Below, in pieces: positions 1 to 11,022 of a stretch of 64,000 bases of DNA. How positions within the stretch are numbered: the stretch's first letter is position 1; the number at the start of each line of letters is the position of its first letter. The position numbers and the translations under genes are program-made. The DNA is from Pristionchus mayeri (lineage: Eukaryota; Nematoda; Chromadorea; Rhabditida; Neodiplogasteridae), in contig BTRK01000006.1 in assembly GCA_036245805.1 (NCBI GenBank), forward strand, positions 27,408,901 through 27,472,900, read 5' to 3'. The notes beneath the pieces were generated by a model. It did not search any database, was not told the DNA's origin, and saw only the letters and a list, made by a program, of their open reading frames with translations.

Positions 1-439
1 CTACGTTGGCCGTTTTTTTTCAGAACCGGCTTTTAGGTATTTTCCGGTTCCGCACCCGGCTCTACCGCATTTCAGCTCCCAGATGGGATAGAATGCTGGC
101 ATTGGGATCAAAATGTCCGCAAAATTATTTCCAACAACTTTAATGTTGACAACAAAGTTCTAGGGCGTCAACTTCATATTGAAATTTACGAAAAACTGCA
201 ATTCAAAACAGAAAATAAATTCTACCGGCTCGGGACCCCACCCTTTCAAGTAAGCGGTGCTCATATTCGGAATCTCCATACCCGATTCTATCAGGAAAAC
301 ATATAGCTGTTTCTCAGTAGTCTAAAAAATAGTAATAAGTTCAGCAAATTCCACATTAATGCTTCATAAAGTCGTATTATACAATGAAATGTAATAAAAT
401 GTTGAAATCTCATCAGAACAGAAGGGATAAAAGTTGGCA

Positions 440-924
440 AAACATTAGTGCATCCGGGCGGAATCGAACCTGCGTCGGCGATTGCGAGCTAGATTTTCGA
501 AGAAAAGTCAATGCATGGTATGTCGGAGCGAGATGCCGTATTTTTTTCCGGATTCAGCATGCAATTTTACATAACATACTTAATTTCCAGTGGCTAGAGC
601 TCGTTGGAACTTGGTTCAATATTTTTTGAATGAAAATTATTTGCATTTTTTTACAATTTGTCCCATATTTTGAGCAAATATCGATCTACAATTACAAAAA
701 CTTGGATTCATATATAACTTTTTATGATCTTTCGAATGGTGTATAACATGTAGGGTTAAAATGAAGTTGAAATTTTCGATCTGAAAGTTCAAAGATCAAC
801 CTTTGGGTCCAATTTTGTGGCTGAAGTGTATCCCACCCATAGGCACTCTGCCCCCAAAGTTTGAGCCTCCTGTGATGATTTTGAACGATTGTGCCACCTA
901 CCCCTCCGTTCTAAGGGAGACAGC
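440..924 (+). repeat. Diverged copy of the foldback arm next to it
   Basis: Matches the right arm of the neighbouring palindrome (about 2440-2926) in the same orientation. Both carry GGCGGAATCGAACCTG, the phrase about 'gtgtatcccacccataggcac', and the same end, GGAGACAGCGTTTT. Divergence is clearly greater than between the two palindrome arms, so it is an older third copy. Bases 1-440 show only weak similarity to about 7590-7760 and no gene that I can see. Confidence 0.7.
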
Positions 925-2926
925 GTTTTAAAACGCTGTCTCCGTAAGAACGTCAGATTCCGAAATGGAAGTGGCACAATCCTTAAAAGTCATCTACTGA
1001 AGCTCAAACTTTATGGTTGGAGTGCCTATGGGTGGGATACACTTCAGCCAAAAAATTGGACCCAAAAGTTGATCTTTGAACTTTGGTATCCGAAAATTTC
1101 AAAATGTTTTGAGCCCTGCATGTTATAAATCATTCGAAAGAGCATGAAAAGTTGTGTCAGAATCCAAGTTTTCGAGAGCGTGGGACTCATGGTGCTCATG
1201 AGACATGAGAAAAACTGAAAAATATGCATAATTTCAATTTTCAAAAAAATAAAGCACCCCTTTCCAACTAATTCCCCATCATGGAAATGAGTTATATGGT
1301 GTAAAATTTTATGAAGAATTAAACAAAAAATATGCCGTAGATGAAGTCGGTGCCAGGAATACACTTTTCGACCAAAAACTAGCACGCAATCGTGGACTCG
1401 GGTTCGATTCCGCCCGATGGCATGAACTTTTGCCAATTTTTTTCTCGACTTTTTGGCCTTCTTTTCAACATGTATGAACTATTTCTGCTGTTTCATGTTG
1501 TATTTGAGTGTTTCTGTTATGTTATTTAAATGTGACAATTGTCTTTATAATTGTTTTGACGAAATAAATATAACGAGAAATTGGTAGCATTCTATATCGT
1601 CGTGATCGGACAACTTCCCTGGACACATCGGATTGAATAGCCGAGGCCGTTCGATAAATATGCTTCACCGAGTGGATTTTTTCAATCTGCAGAGGACTCT
1701 CAGAAGGAAGAACAGCAGGGCTCTGATTAGCAGCGATAATTCCGTATCTTCCACGCAACGTTGTAATTCCAAAAACCTCGTTCTCCGGTTTGACCTCCAC
1801 AATAGTGTTGATTGCGGTCAGCTCCTCTTCCATGATTTCAATCGGTTGCTTCATTTCAACGATCTCATCGAGATTGTCCATGACATACTCTTCGACAAGA
1901 TCTATGTCATCCTTGAAGTCTTCATCCTCGAATATTCCTTCACCAATGCTATCATCAATGTCCTCTCTTCCATTCCTCCCTCCATTCTTTGCGTCATTCA
2001 CAGAACCGTCTCTTCTCTCTGTTTTGATCCGACTGTAATGTAAATCTGTCTTGAAGCCCCTTCTCCCATCTGACAGGCCGAAGCTCCGTGGAAGATACGG
2101 AATTCTCGCAGCAAATCAGAGCCCTGCTGTTCTTCCTCCTGAGAGTCCTCTGCAGATTGAGTCATCAAAAATCCACTCGGATGAGCATATTTTTTGAATG
2201 GATGCCTCGGCTATTCAATCCGATGTGCCAAGGGAAGTTGTCCGATCATGACGATATGCAATGCTACCAATTTCTCGTTATATTATTTTTTCTCGTTATA
2301 TTTATTTCGTCAAAACAATTATAAAGACAATTGCCACATATAAATAACAGAAACACTCAAATACAACATGAAACAGCAGAAATAGTTCACACATGTTGAA
2401 AAGTAGGCCAGAAAGGCGAGAAAAAAATTGGCAAAAGTTCATGCCATCGGGCGGAATCGAACCTGAGCCCACGATTACGTGCTAGTTTTTGGTCGAAAAG
2501 TGTATTCCTGGCACCGACTTCATCTACGGCATATTTTTTGTTGAGTTCTTCATAAAATTTTACACCATATATCTCATTTCCACGATGGGGAATTTGTTGG
2601 AAAGTGGTACTTTATTTTTTTGAAAATTGAAATTATGCAGATTTTTCGGTTTTTGTCATCTCTCATGAGCACCATGAGTCCCACGCTCTCGAGAACTTGG
2701 ATTCTGACACAACTTTTCATGCTCTTTGGAATGATGTATAACATGCAGGGCTCAAAACATTTTGAAATTTTCGGATACCAAAGTTCAAAGATCAACATTT
2801 GGGTCCAATTTTTTGGCTGAAGTGTATCCCACCCATAGGCACTCCAACCATAAAGTTTGAGCTTCAGGAGATGCCTTTTAAGGATTGTGCCACCCACCCC
2901 TCCGTTCTTACGGAGACAGCGTTTTA
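925..2926. mobile_element. Foldback element, about 830-bp inverted arms
   Basis: Bases 925-1757 and 2084-2926 are near-identical inverted copies separated by about 325 bp. Both arms end in a 17-bp GGAGACAGCGTTTTAAA-type terminus next to the flanking copy. Each arm contains a tRNA-like B box (GGTTCGATTCC near 1400 on + and near 2455 on -) about 90 bp from a sequence that could pair as an acceptor stem, so the arm seems to include an old tRNA-derived unit. ORFs across the arms and spacer (for example an acidic minus-strand ORF at 1522-2001) have no recognisable domain. No transposase was seen; it is probably non-autonomous. Confidence 0.8.
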
Positions 2927-2945
2927 AAGTGAGTGATGCCGAGAT

Positions 2946-3215
2946 AAGGCATGATGTAGAGAGCCGGAAAATGAAGTATGCACAATGAGGCTTTGGGGAT
3001 CAATTAGGCATGCATCAGGATGACCAAACACGGGTAGAACACATTTGTCGATTTTCGTTACATTCCCAAAAAGGATGATTAAGGCATGATGTAGAGAGCC
3101 GGAAAATGAAGTATGCACAATGAGGCTTTGGGGATCAATTAGGCATGCATCAGGATGACCAAACACGGGCAGAACACATTTGTCGATTTTCGTTACATTC
3201 CCAAGAAGGATGATT
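2946..3215 (+). repeat. Tandem duplication of a 135-bp unit
   Basis: Two head-to-tail copies, 2946-3080 and 3081-3215, each starting AAGGCATGATGTAGAGAGCC and ending near AAGGATGATT, with only a few differences. The unit gives no convincing protein. Confidence 0.9.
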
Positions 3216-3519
3216 CTAGCTCGATTCTCTGGTGAGAGGCGTGTTATTTTGTTAAATCAGAAAATTACAGGGGGCATTATTTCAATATTTCTATCTGTTC
3301 ATGATAGGTTTATGATATTTATGCTTATTTTTCATTGTTGTAATCATACATCCCCGGGCCTGGGACATTACGTTGATTTACAAAGGTCCCGAAGTGCGTA
3401 GAAAAAATCTAAAAGTGGGTAGAAACGAGTATTCACCGTTTTACAAAGTGGGTAGAATGGGGTAACTTGCGCATTGTCTACTCGTAACAAGTATTTCTAT
3501 ACCAATAATGAGGTTGTAG

Positions 3520-3802
3520 CTAGACCCGGTAACAAAATCATACGAGGGACAATGTCCCTCAATGTCTATGTCTGGTTGTAATGTTGACCAATTTGAGTGC
3601 CCTATCCTGCTTGGTGATTCTCCTCTGGATAAGATCGCAGCAGAGATGGATGGGAAGGAAATGAGGAAAGAGAACGACCTTGAGGTGGGCTCATGTCTCT
3701 TGTTTGTGCTTTCAGTTTCCCTCAACGGAGATCGGCATTTTTTCCCCTGAAACACGAAAGAATAACTCTCAGAAGGGACACACTGAACAAAACGGCCTAT
3801 AG
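3520..3802 (+). CDS. Possible two-exon 3' end of an unidentified gene
   Basis: A possible terminal exon pair: 3520-3684 (after a GTTGTAG acceptor, 55 codons) and 3716-3802 (after TTTCAG, 28 codons plus TAG), joined by a 31-bp GTGGGC...CAG intron. Both exons are phase 0 and the frame stays open through the join, which is the main evidence. The peptide has a CPILLGD segment and a Lys/Asn-rich tail. I do not recognise the family. No upstream exons were found, and the surroundings are transposon-rich, so a decayed element is the main alternative. The 31-bp intron is very short even for a nematode. Confidence 0.3.
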
Positions 3803-4153
3803 GGATGCAAGTAATAAGCAGTTGTGGACATTACTTATTTTTAAATGCAATCGTATTATGCTGATTGATAGGTGCTTTGATCCCAAACCCATTGCTGAAT
3901 ATAAAAGAAAAAAGGGTGGATACCATTTTTAGCTACAATAACATCTGATCCAGCGTTTCTTACCTTTAATGATTTTTTAAAAATATTAATTCAGATTTAT
4001 TCGGAATAAATTTTAATTAATATAAAAAAAATCATTAAATTATTTCATAAATTATTCCGTTAAAGAAGGAATGTCAGCAAAACAACGATTATCAATTGGA
4101 GAAATGGTATGAATTATCTCTTGAACGATGATAGAAACCCAAAACATAGAAGG

Positions 4154-4440
4154 CACGGCCCCCGGAGCATCGACATAAGGAAAAATAAAACGTCCGCAAG
4201 CATCAAGGAAAAGGAGCGCGCGTTCAAATAATGTACAGTCAGTATTGCCTGATTTATCACGAATGTTGCCTGATCGTCACTAATGTTGAATGTTTCTCGT
4301 AGCGATGTCCCTGAAATTTCCCCAACCAAACTGCAAACTCAGTTTGCGATCAACAGAAACCCTGAATTTCAGGCATTTTTTCTATGTTTAGCGGTAATTC
4401 TGCAGCATATTTTTATACAGCTCAAGCAATTTCCTAATTT
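4154..4440 (+). mobile_element. Truncated copy of the CACGGCCCCCGGAGC MITE
   Basis: Begins CACGGCCCCCGGAGCATCG and runs parallel to the complete element at 10721-11015, sharing the 'attgcctgatttatcacgaatgttgcctga' passage and the part near TTTTTACAGCTC. The right terminal repeat is missing. Bases 4441-5138 hold no gene I can support. Confidence 0.65.
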
Positions 4441-5138
4441 CTAAATCTAAATATAATTTGTCAACTTAATTTTGAATGCGCGCTCAATCTCCCGAACTAT
4501 CTTTTCTCTAACGCGCCTCTCCCTCTTCTCCCAAGTTCATACGGTTTGAAGGCGAATGAAGACGTCAATGAGGAAGGGATATGCGAGAGAGTACGTGTAT
4601 ATGAAAGAGTGCATAGAGGTCGAGTAGTGGAGGGAGATGGGAAGGGAACAGTGACCTGAGGAAGGGAATGAACCACTCTCTCATTTTCACTGTATTTAGC
4701 TAGGGCTGCTGCGTTTAGAAAGGTTTAAAAGTTCGTCCTTTCCGCTCGATATGGATGATTATTCTGTCCAAGAGAGCGCCAACGGTTTAAATTTTACTTT
4801 GCTGACATTCATTCTTTAAATGAGGATGACAACGTGTTTACAGATGAGTGAAACACTGCACAATTTTTGTACACAAATGATAGCTTGTGATACCCCGTTT
4901 CGTCTTTTAATTTAGTTTTACGTAATATTTAATAAATCAGAATAGCAATAATGAGTGACAGGTAGAAGGAGGACGCTCACAGATAAAAAACCCATCGTTG
5001 GATCTACGATAGGATCAATCCTATGGTGGTTCCTTAGGTATGGGGTTCGAATCCGAACCTGTACAGACGCTTTTGTCAAGCTTCGAGGGAAGTACCAAAC
5101 AGTAGGCAAAAATTTTACAAGCTTGACAAAAGGTTATT

Positions 5139-5207
5139 CAGAGGCCGGGACTCGAACTCATACATGGGATGAAATTTACAGCACCTTGGACCACTAGGCC
5201 ACGGATT
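5139..5207 (-). pseudogene. tRNA-like sequence (A and B boxes), degenerate
   Basis: On the minus strand an A box (TGGCCTAGTGGT) and a B box (GAGTTCGAGTCCC) sit at tRNA spacing and a D-arm can be drawn, but anticodon and T stems do not pair. A second B-box-like GGTTCGAATCC lies on the plus strand at 5044-5054. Best read as a tRNA-derived repeat and not as a working tRNA. Bases 5210-5650 show nothing else supportable. Confidence 0.4.
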
Positions 5208-5649
5208 CTAAACTTGGGATGACTTTGTCTTTTCATCTGTGCGGACGAACGCAAGAACACGTGCTACTCGGAAAAAAAACCTAACAAAAATCGATTACAT
5301 GTTCATCACATATGTGCATTACGGTTTATATTTCTCCTATGCATTCTCCGCATAAAATAAGCGGGGGTTTATGTTGATCGTTTTTCATATGTATCACCCT
5401 TCAGTATCGAGTTATTTGCTTTGGGAGTTTGTCGATGTTTCTGGATTTGGTTATTTTTTCAAAAGGTTTACTATTTTGATCGTTTCCCGATTCAACATGG
5501 CGCAATCAAGCATTCAAAAAATTGTATTGGTAGCTCTCTACAAGGTGTACGAATTCGAAATAGTTCTTATAATCGCTGTAATTTCTCGTTTTCAAATTAT
5601 TTTTCGAAAACTGTCTGAAACACGTAAAATTGAGATATTTCTGCAACAT

Positions 5650-7110
5650 ATCACGCGTTTCATTGTAGAATCGCAAAGTTTCTTCACAATTCTTGCACAT
5701 GGAAAAGACAACCCCCAATTTTCTCATCGATTTTCGATAGACCCTGTATCGGGGATCTCTGAACCCGAGTAAGAGATGTGGTAGGTCAAAAGCAGTCCTG
5801 GTAGATCACATCAAAAATTGACTTTGGCGGTCCGTTTTTTCTCGTATCTCCGTTGATATTCGACTTAGAAAAAAAGTCTGACAGACGAAATGTGTGTTTT
5901 GGAGTTCTCTTCAAGGTGAGAATGTGTCCGACTCGATAGCTTGCTCATGGCACATGCTTCATGCCAAATCATTAACAGAATATGGGACCTATCTAAATTT
6001 TGTCTAATTCTATGAGGCTGGTCGAAAGCTCTCGAATTATTTCCTGAATGCCCTACTAAAGCCGGATCTCAAATGCAGTTTTGGCCGAAAACCAGTGGTC
6101 GAAAGGGTAGGTCATAAAAATGGGCATGTTTGTAAATTTTTTATATGAAATCATTCAGAATGGGTACCTTTTTACCATTTTGGCACAAAAAATGCTCAAA
6201 CATGGGTACGTTTTCAACTTTTGTACTGGTCCTAACTCCTTAAACCGGACACGTTATGCCATTTTGGACCTACTTTTCGACCACTGCCGAAAACCCATTT
6301 TCAAACCCTCACTCTTTCATTTTAGATACTTTTCGACCCACCCACTCCTGAACGAGGGATGGAATGATTCGCAATTGCCGAATTTCCCATTGTCTTGCTC
6401 GAGTAGGTGGGTCGAAAAGTATCTATGTAAGATGTCAGAGGATCTCTCAAAAGACATTTGGAGGCAGCGGGATTCGAACCCACGACCTTCCGATCACGTG
6501 GCGGGTCGGGTGCTCTAACCACTGAGCTATACCCCCGATACTCGTCCACCCTCGTGGCTCGCGCTATGGTCTTTGGGGGAGGGAGCTCTTACACGCTCCC
6601 TTACATCTAAAATGAAAGATTGAGGGCTTGAAAATGTTTTTTCGGCCATAACTGCATTTGAGATCCGGCTTTAGTAGGCCATTCAGCATATCATTCGAGA
6701 TCATCATCTCTCGACGAGCCTCATCGAATGAGACAGAATTTGGATATGCACCATATTCTTCTGTGGATGATTTGACATGAAGCATGTGCCATGAGCTAGC
6801 TATCAAGTCGTACACACTCTCATCTTGAAGAGCACTGCAAAATGCACATTTCATCTGCCAGACGTTTTTGTCCAAATCGAATATCAACGGAGATGCGACC
6901 AAATAACGGACCGGCGAAGTCAATTTTTGATGTGATCTACCAGGACTTTTGATCTACCATCGTTTTTGATCTACCATCTCTCTTACTCGGGTTCAGAGAT
7001 CCCCTATACAGGGTCTATCGAAAATCGATGAGAAAATAGGGGGTTGTCTTTACCATGTGCATGGATGTTTGCGATTCTATGATGAAACGCGTGATATATC
7101 GGGTGATGAG
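5650..7110. mobile_element. Foldback element with a tRNA-derived unit in its loop
   Basis: The left part (about 5650-6330) returns inverted at about 6604-7110. For example the segment around 'tatcggggatctctgaacccgagtaag' near 5750 matches its complement near 6990, and 'ggatctcaaatgcagtttt' near 6062 matches its complement near 6650. Between the arms, 6326-6350 and 6403-6427 form a second, smaller inverted repeat (TACTTTTCGACCCACC). The rest of the loop is the tRNA-like unit at 6460-6536. No transposase ORF was seen. Confidence 0.7.
6460..6536 (-). pseudogene. tRNA-like gene with an oversized anticodon loop
   Basis: Minus strand: 7-bp acceptor stem GGGGGTA/TGCCTCC (two G-T pairs), D-arm GCTC...GAGC, T-arm GTGGG-TTCGAAT-CCCGC, perfect A and B boxes. 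The anticodon loop is the odd part: the stem CCGA/TCGG encloses 12 nt (CCCGCCACGTGA) instead of 7, and no U33 can be placed. It is 77 nt long. This is therefore more likely the tRNA-derived head of a SINE than a functional tRNA; a 5-nt intron is a less likely alternative. Its antisense reading gives the well-known spurious peptide RDSNPRPSDH seen in many databases. Confidence 0.65.
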
Positions 7111-7257
7111 CTTCCCCACACTTGTTTTGCATCTTTACGAATGGCAATTTTTAGTCGGTTTGTCGGTGAAATAATTGTTGTGCGAGTTTATTGGGCATTC
7201 GCTTTGGGAGTAATGTGTTGGATTGTGTGGGTGTGTGGGTGTCCCTGAGTGAGTGCA

Positions 7258-7459
7258 ATAATTCCAGACGACTACTCGAGCGAGCAGTCGGGTGATGGAG
7301 ATTTCGAGTGGACTGGAGAGAGTGAGTACCCCTTCCCCCTTCCTCGTAGAGTTAGGCAGGCAATTACATTGAAAACCTTTGGCGATCCAATTGATTGCAG
7401 AACCGTTCCTCGTCGATTATCGGCTCTCTCCACTCTTCAAAGAGTGGAATATTCCTTGA
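7258..7459 (+). CDS. Possible exon pair, unidentified acidic C-terminus
   Basis: An exon-like stretch ending at 7321 (AGA|GTGAGT) could join 7401-7459 (after GATTGCAG) across a 79-bp intron, giving ...SGDGDFEWTGEKPFLVDY... and a TGA at 7457-7459. The donor and acceptor are good, but the upstream limit is unclear and no family is recognised. It lies between two mobile elements and may be chance. Confidence 0.2.
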
Positions 7460-8025
7460 CAAGGCTCAGAAATTACGAGGGGATACAACTACGAGACAAC
7501 CACAACCACTTGTAAGTATACTTCTTGGAAATAATTCAACTGGTTTTGTATATATTAGGTTGGCGGGAAAGTCTATAGGTTAGGCGGCTTATAGGTCCCA
7601 GAGCTGGCTTTTGGGAATTTACCGGTTTTTGAACCTAGTAGTACTATATCCTAGCTTCCAAACGAGCTACAAAGGTGGCATGGGGCTCAAAACGCGCGGA
7701 AAGAATATGACTAACAACTTTTATGCCCTGTAGGAAGCCTTAGAACCTGAACTGGAAAAAGTTGTTATCTAAAAACCAGAGATGAAAAGGGTATCGCCGG
7801 ATTCATGGCCGAGTGGTCTGACAAGGGAATGGCCACTTCATACCGAGAGATTGGGGTATGTGACATATACCATTTTGAAGAGCATCAAAAGTTTTCCCGA
7901 TTCGGCTTGCCACACAACCTGCTAATGCTCTCTGTGGTGGCCGTGAGGAGCCTCGGGAAAAAGACAGGGATTCGGTGCGTTTGTACCCTCAACAGGTGAA
8001 ACCCTCTCGCTAGCTTCGTTCATGT

Positions 8026-8090
8026 GTCCAGCTGGCCTAGTGGGTAGTTCTTTTGCAACTGTTGGGGGTTCGATTCCAATCGATGCGCAT
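8026..8090 (+). pseudogene. tRNA-like sequence (SINE head?)
   Basis: A box TGGCCTAGTGGGTAG at 8033 and B box GGGTTCGATTCC at 8065 at the right spacing; stems are incomplete. It runs straight into the GC-rich hairpin at 8081-8180, so the unit may be a tRNA-derived element whose body is that hairpin. A second A-box-like sequence (ATGGCCGAGTGGTC) occurs at 7805 without a B box. Confidence 0.35.
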
Positions 8091-8180
8091 CCGCGCGCGA
8101 GAGAGCGGTGAATTTTAAAAAATCGAGTAATTACGGTAATTATTTAACGTCAGCGCTCTCGCGCGCGCGGATGCGCATCG
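8081..8180. repeat. GC-rich hairpin
   Basis: CGATGCGCATCCGCGCGCG at 8081 returns inverted as CGCGCGCGGATGCGCATCG ending at 8180, with an AT-rich loop of about 45 bp. The arms are almost perfect over about 28 bp. The rest of 8180-9590 shows no supported gene. Confidence 0.8.
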
Positions 8181-9763
8181 AAATTTTATTGATTCTGGTG
8201 GAGTTCTCTCATGCAACAACTCTAGAACACCTGCCCTCCAGTTCAGTTTTGGGTTACGGTAGGCAGGTCCTTATTACAAACTGACTTTATTCGACTTTTC
8301 AGTGCTTCACGAATTTTACGAAAACTCTATTTTTAATTTCCCTTAGTTTCTCCCAGTAAATAGTGGACAGTTACTACTACAAGAATCAAAAATAAAAATG
8401 CTCCCAAACCACCCCGGTGATAGAGTAATATTAAAAAAAATACAAAAGAAAATCGATTTTTCAAATTTTCTGAAAGAATTGAGAACCGATAAGGATGAAA
8501 TTTGGTAAATAAAACTATATGAATATTCCGAATTTTTTGAGGTATGACTCGCTCCGATCGATTGCGAAATGACAAATTTCGAAAATTGACGTTTTTCGAC
8601 TAACATGCCGCGTACTTCTCAGTAAGGCACCTAGAGCACTAAATATGCCATGCACGAGCTATGCTCACTGAGTACTACTCATATACACATTTAGGGCGAA
8701 TTCCATTTTTCCAACTTTGCCAAGCACATGTTCACTCACTCAGACAGTCTCTCCTAAATGCTGGCTCTTTGACCAATGGGCTATATTTTTTTCAATATAT
8801 CTTTTCTAGGATATTATCCCACCATAACAAGGGCAAGATAATACAAACGTTTGCAAACTGTCCCCGAGGGGTCAGCTTTCCATCCACTGACTCGTGATAC
8901 TAGAGCCTGACTGAAGGTAAGGGAGTGGGTAGTTGTTAACTATAAAGGCTTCTCTCTGATTGTTATTCTCTAGGAACGAGGGAATACCAAGGTGCACTTG
9001 CAACGAGCAGTGTTCAAGCAAAACCATAGGCAAAGACTTTCCCGCTAATCTGATATATTTTATCGGATTTCATACCGAAGCCGTTTACCGGCACCGCTCA
9101 AAAATCTCGTATCTCCAATTCTTTTCAATTTAGGGTTTTCGATGGTTTTTGAAAGTGGGGGCTCATCATTTTTCACTCATAGTCTCCGTTGTCTCCAGAT
9201 AACGGCACGACGGAAACGATTTTTTTACTCATCTTACAGCTCTGGAAGGTTCCTAAATTGAGTGCAGTTTTTGGGATAACATTCGATGCGTCGTACTTCA
9301 TTTTTTTTATGAATTATCAAATAGTTTTTGAAAATGAAAGTTTTCGCTGTGGCAAAGTAGGCTTTGCCAGGTTCATGGATGTGGCCGCCGTGAGGATTCA
9401 GATTCAGTAGTTTGAGCCTATTTGGCTCCGGAATAGTTATTATTGAAAGCATTTAGTGAAATAGATAAATGAAATTACATTTCCTATACCCGAAACCGCA
9501 CTCACGTAAATTTCGAACCTTCCAGAGATGTAAGATGTGTAAAAATACGTTTTCATCGCGACGTCATCTGAATCCATCGGAGCCTCTGGGTGAAGAATGA
9601 TTGTGAGCATCGTCAGCACTATCGAAATCCCAAATACAAAAAAGTTACGGAGATTCGAAATTGTTTGCTGTGCTCAGCAAATAGGAAAGAAAAGCAGAAA
9701 GAGGCCCTTTCCCTCTTGTAGGAGATTCGTCGTACGGTTCCTATCCGTCCGAATCGTATCCAG

Positions 9764-9910
9764 ATGGCTCCTAAGAAGAGATCCCCTCCTTCGAAGAAGA
9801 GCGATGAGGATTCTGAAGATGATGACGATGCCGAGAAGAGTCCCGTACAGAAGAAGGGCAAATTGGAAGACACTAAGATAGACCATATTCTCAATAAATT
9901 ATATCGATGA
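9764..9910 (+). CDS. Small acidic, lysine-rich protein (48 residues) or first exon
   Basis: ATG at 9764 opens a 48-codon frame to TGA at 9908-9910: MAPKKRSPPSKK, then an acidic run (DEDSEDDDDAEK), then KKGKLEDTKIDHILNKLY. The composition is that of a nuclear protein N-terminus with a basic patch and acidic tract. A pyrimidine-rich acceptor (CCCTCTTGTAG at 9711-9721) lies 42 bp upstream of the ATG, which suits trans-splicing. It may be a complete micro-protein or the first exon of a gene whose other exons I cannot find. No domain is recognised. Bases 9911-10560 show nothing else supportable. Confidence 0.4.
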   Translation: MAPKKRSPPSKKSDEDSEDDDDAEKSPVQKKGKLEDTKIDHILNKLYR

Positions 9911-10566
9911 GAATCCCTCTTCTCATTGTGTAGATCAAAAAGTGTACATAGCTGCACGATTATTATCGTCCCGATCCAATACATTGGCGCCGATGAACTA
10001 CATGCTCATATTTGATGAGTCGCCCTTCTCCGCATTGAATTATTTACGCTAGGCTTCTTATACTCCATCTTTACATCAGTTAAAACTAACTCATTTGTGG
10101 AGTGATACCTAGTAGCTGCACCATACTACCATATCACGTATATTAAGCATGTTCATGTAAGTCCACCGGGTAGGAAAAAGTACGCTGTTGTTCACATTAT
10201 ATTATAAGGATTTCATTTATATTGTGGTATTCGAACATAATTAGCTATGATGTTTCCTTTCAGCTGAATGAAGTGGTTTATACATAAGTTCATTGCAGTT
10301 GGTATGAAAGGTATTACGTCCAGTAAACTATTGTTTTCGTGTTTTCGTAATTAAGGGGTTAGAACATAAATAGTCGCTGGAGCGGCCAATAGTGACGAGC
10401 ACTAGAGGAGCAGTGACCGATGAATTCATAAGATGTTAATCAACTCATTGAAGTAAAAAATGCGAGCATTCTCCGATTGAATGATCAACATTACTAAACG
10501 TTAACGAATACGTTACTCAAATTCGAGTAATCGACCGCTTTTGCCTCGGTAATTGCTTTAATAGTA

Positions 10567-11022
10567 CTGTGAGAATAGAATGCGTAGCAACGTGGTGTAC
10601 ATGATAAACTTCTTAAAGTACTACAATATTCGCAGCTAAATATTTTCCCGTGTCGCGAATATTGTAGTACTTTAAGAAGTTTATCATGTACACCACGTTG
10701 CTACGCATTCTATTCTCACACACGGCCCCCGGAGCATCGACATAAGGAAAATGAAAACGTCCGCAGGCATCAAGGAAAAGACGCGCGCTTTCAAAAATAG
10801 TACAGTGAGAATTGCCTGATTTATCACGAATGTTGCCTGAGTTGCAACTTGAAATGCCTGATTATTGCCTGATTGTCACGTTACGCGCGGTGCGAATAGT
10901 CTTTTGTTCCGTTTAGCGAGCAAATTCCACAGCATAATTTTTTACAGCTCGGACAATTTTCAGGATAGCTCCCGGACGTTTTTGCTTTCCTTATGTCGAT
11001 GCTCCGGGGGCCGTGCTCACAG
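10567..11022. mobile_element. Hairpin element 1 (CTGTGAGAATAG ends), split by a MITE
   Basis: Starts CTGTGAGAATAGAATGCGTA after a TA and folds back almost perfectly: 10567-10635 pairs with 10655-10720 plus the last bases at 11021-11022. The right end is interrupted by the MITE at 10721-11015. The outermost bases are flanked by TA on both sides, as expected for TA-target elements of Tc1/mariner type. Same ends as the elements at 12150 and 14404. Confidence 0.8.
10721..11015. mobile_element. 295-bp MITE, terminal repeats CACGGCCCCCGGAGC
   Basis: Terminal inverted repeats of about 28 bp (CACGGCCCCCGGAGCATCG at 10721; its complement ends at 11015). It is inserted into the end of hairpin element 1 and flanked on both sides by CTCACA (10715-10720 and 11016-11021), a clean 6-bp target duplication. 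A truncated relative lies at 4154-4440. No coding capacity. Confidence 0.85.

Larger units (their letters stand above)
7551..9055. mobile_element. Candidate mariner-like element, about 1.5 kb
   Basis: Ends are imperfect inverted repeats: TTAGGTTGGCGGGAAAGTCT at 7556 and, read on the minus strand, GATTAGCGGGAAAGTCT ending near 9050, both next to TATAT. 'TTAGGTTGG' resembles known mariner termini. No intact transposase is visible, so it would be a decayed or non-autonomous copy. A tRNA-like unit and a hairpin lie inside it. Confidence 0.35.

Noticed and set aside
1522..2001. 159-codon acidic minus-strand ORF in the first foldback element
   Set aside because: It spans arm and loop, has no domain, and its arm-encoded half is not kept in the other arm's frame; probably chance.
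5044..5075. Plus-strand GGTTCGAATCC as a tRNA
   Set aside because: Only a B box; no A box at the right distance and no acceptor stem.
6120..6549. ORFs on both strands with peptides such as RDSNPRPSDH and GYSSVVRAPDPP
   Set aside because: These are the known spurious translations of a tRNA-like sequence, here at 6460-6536.
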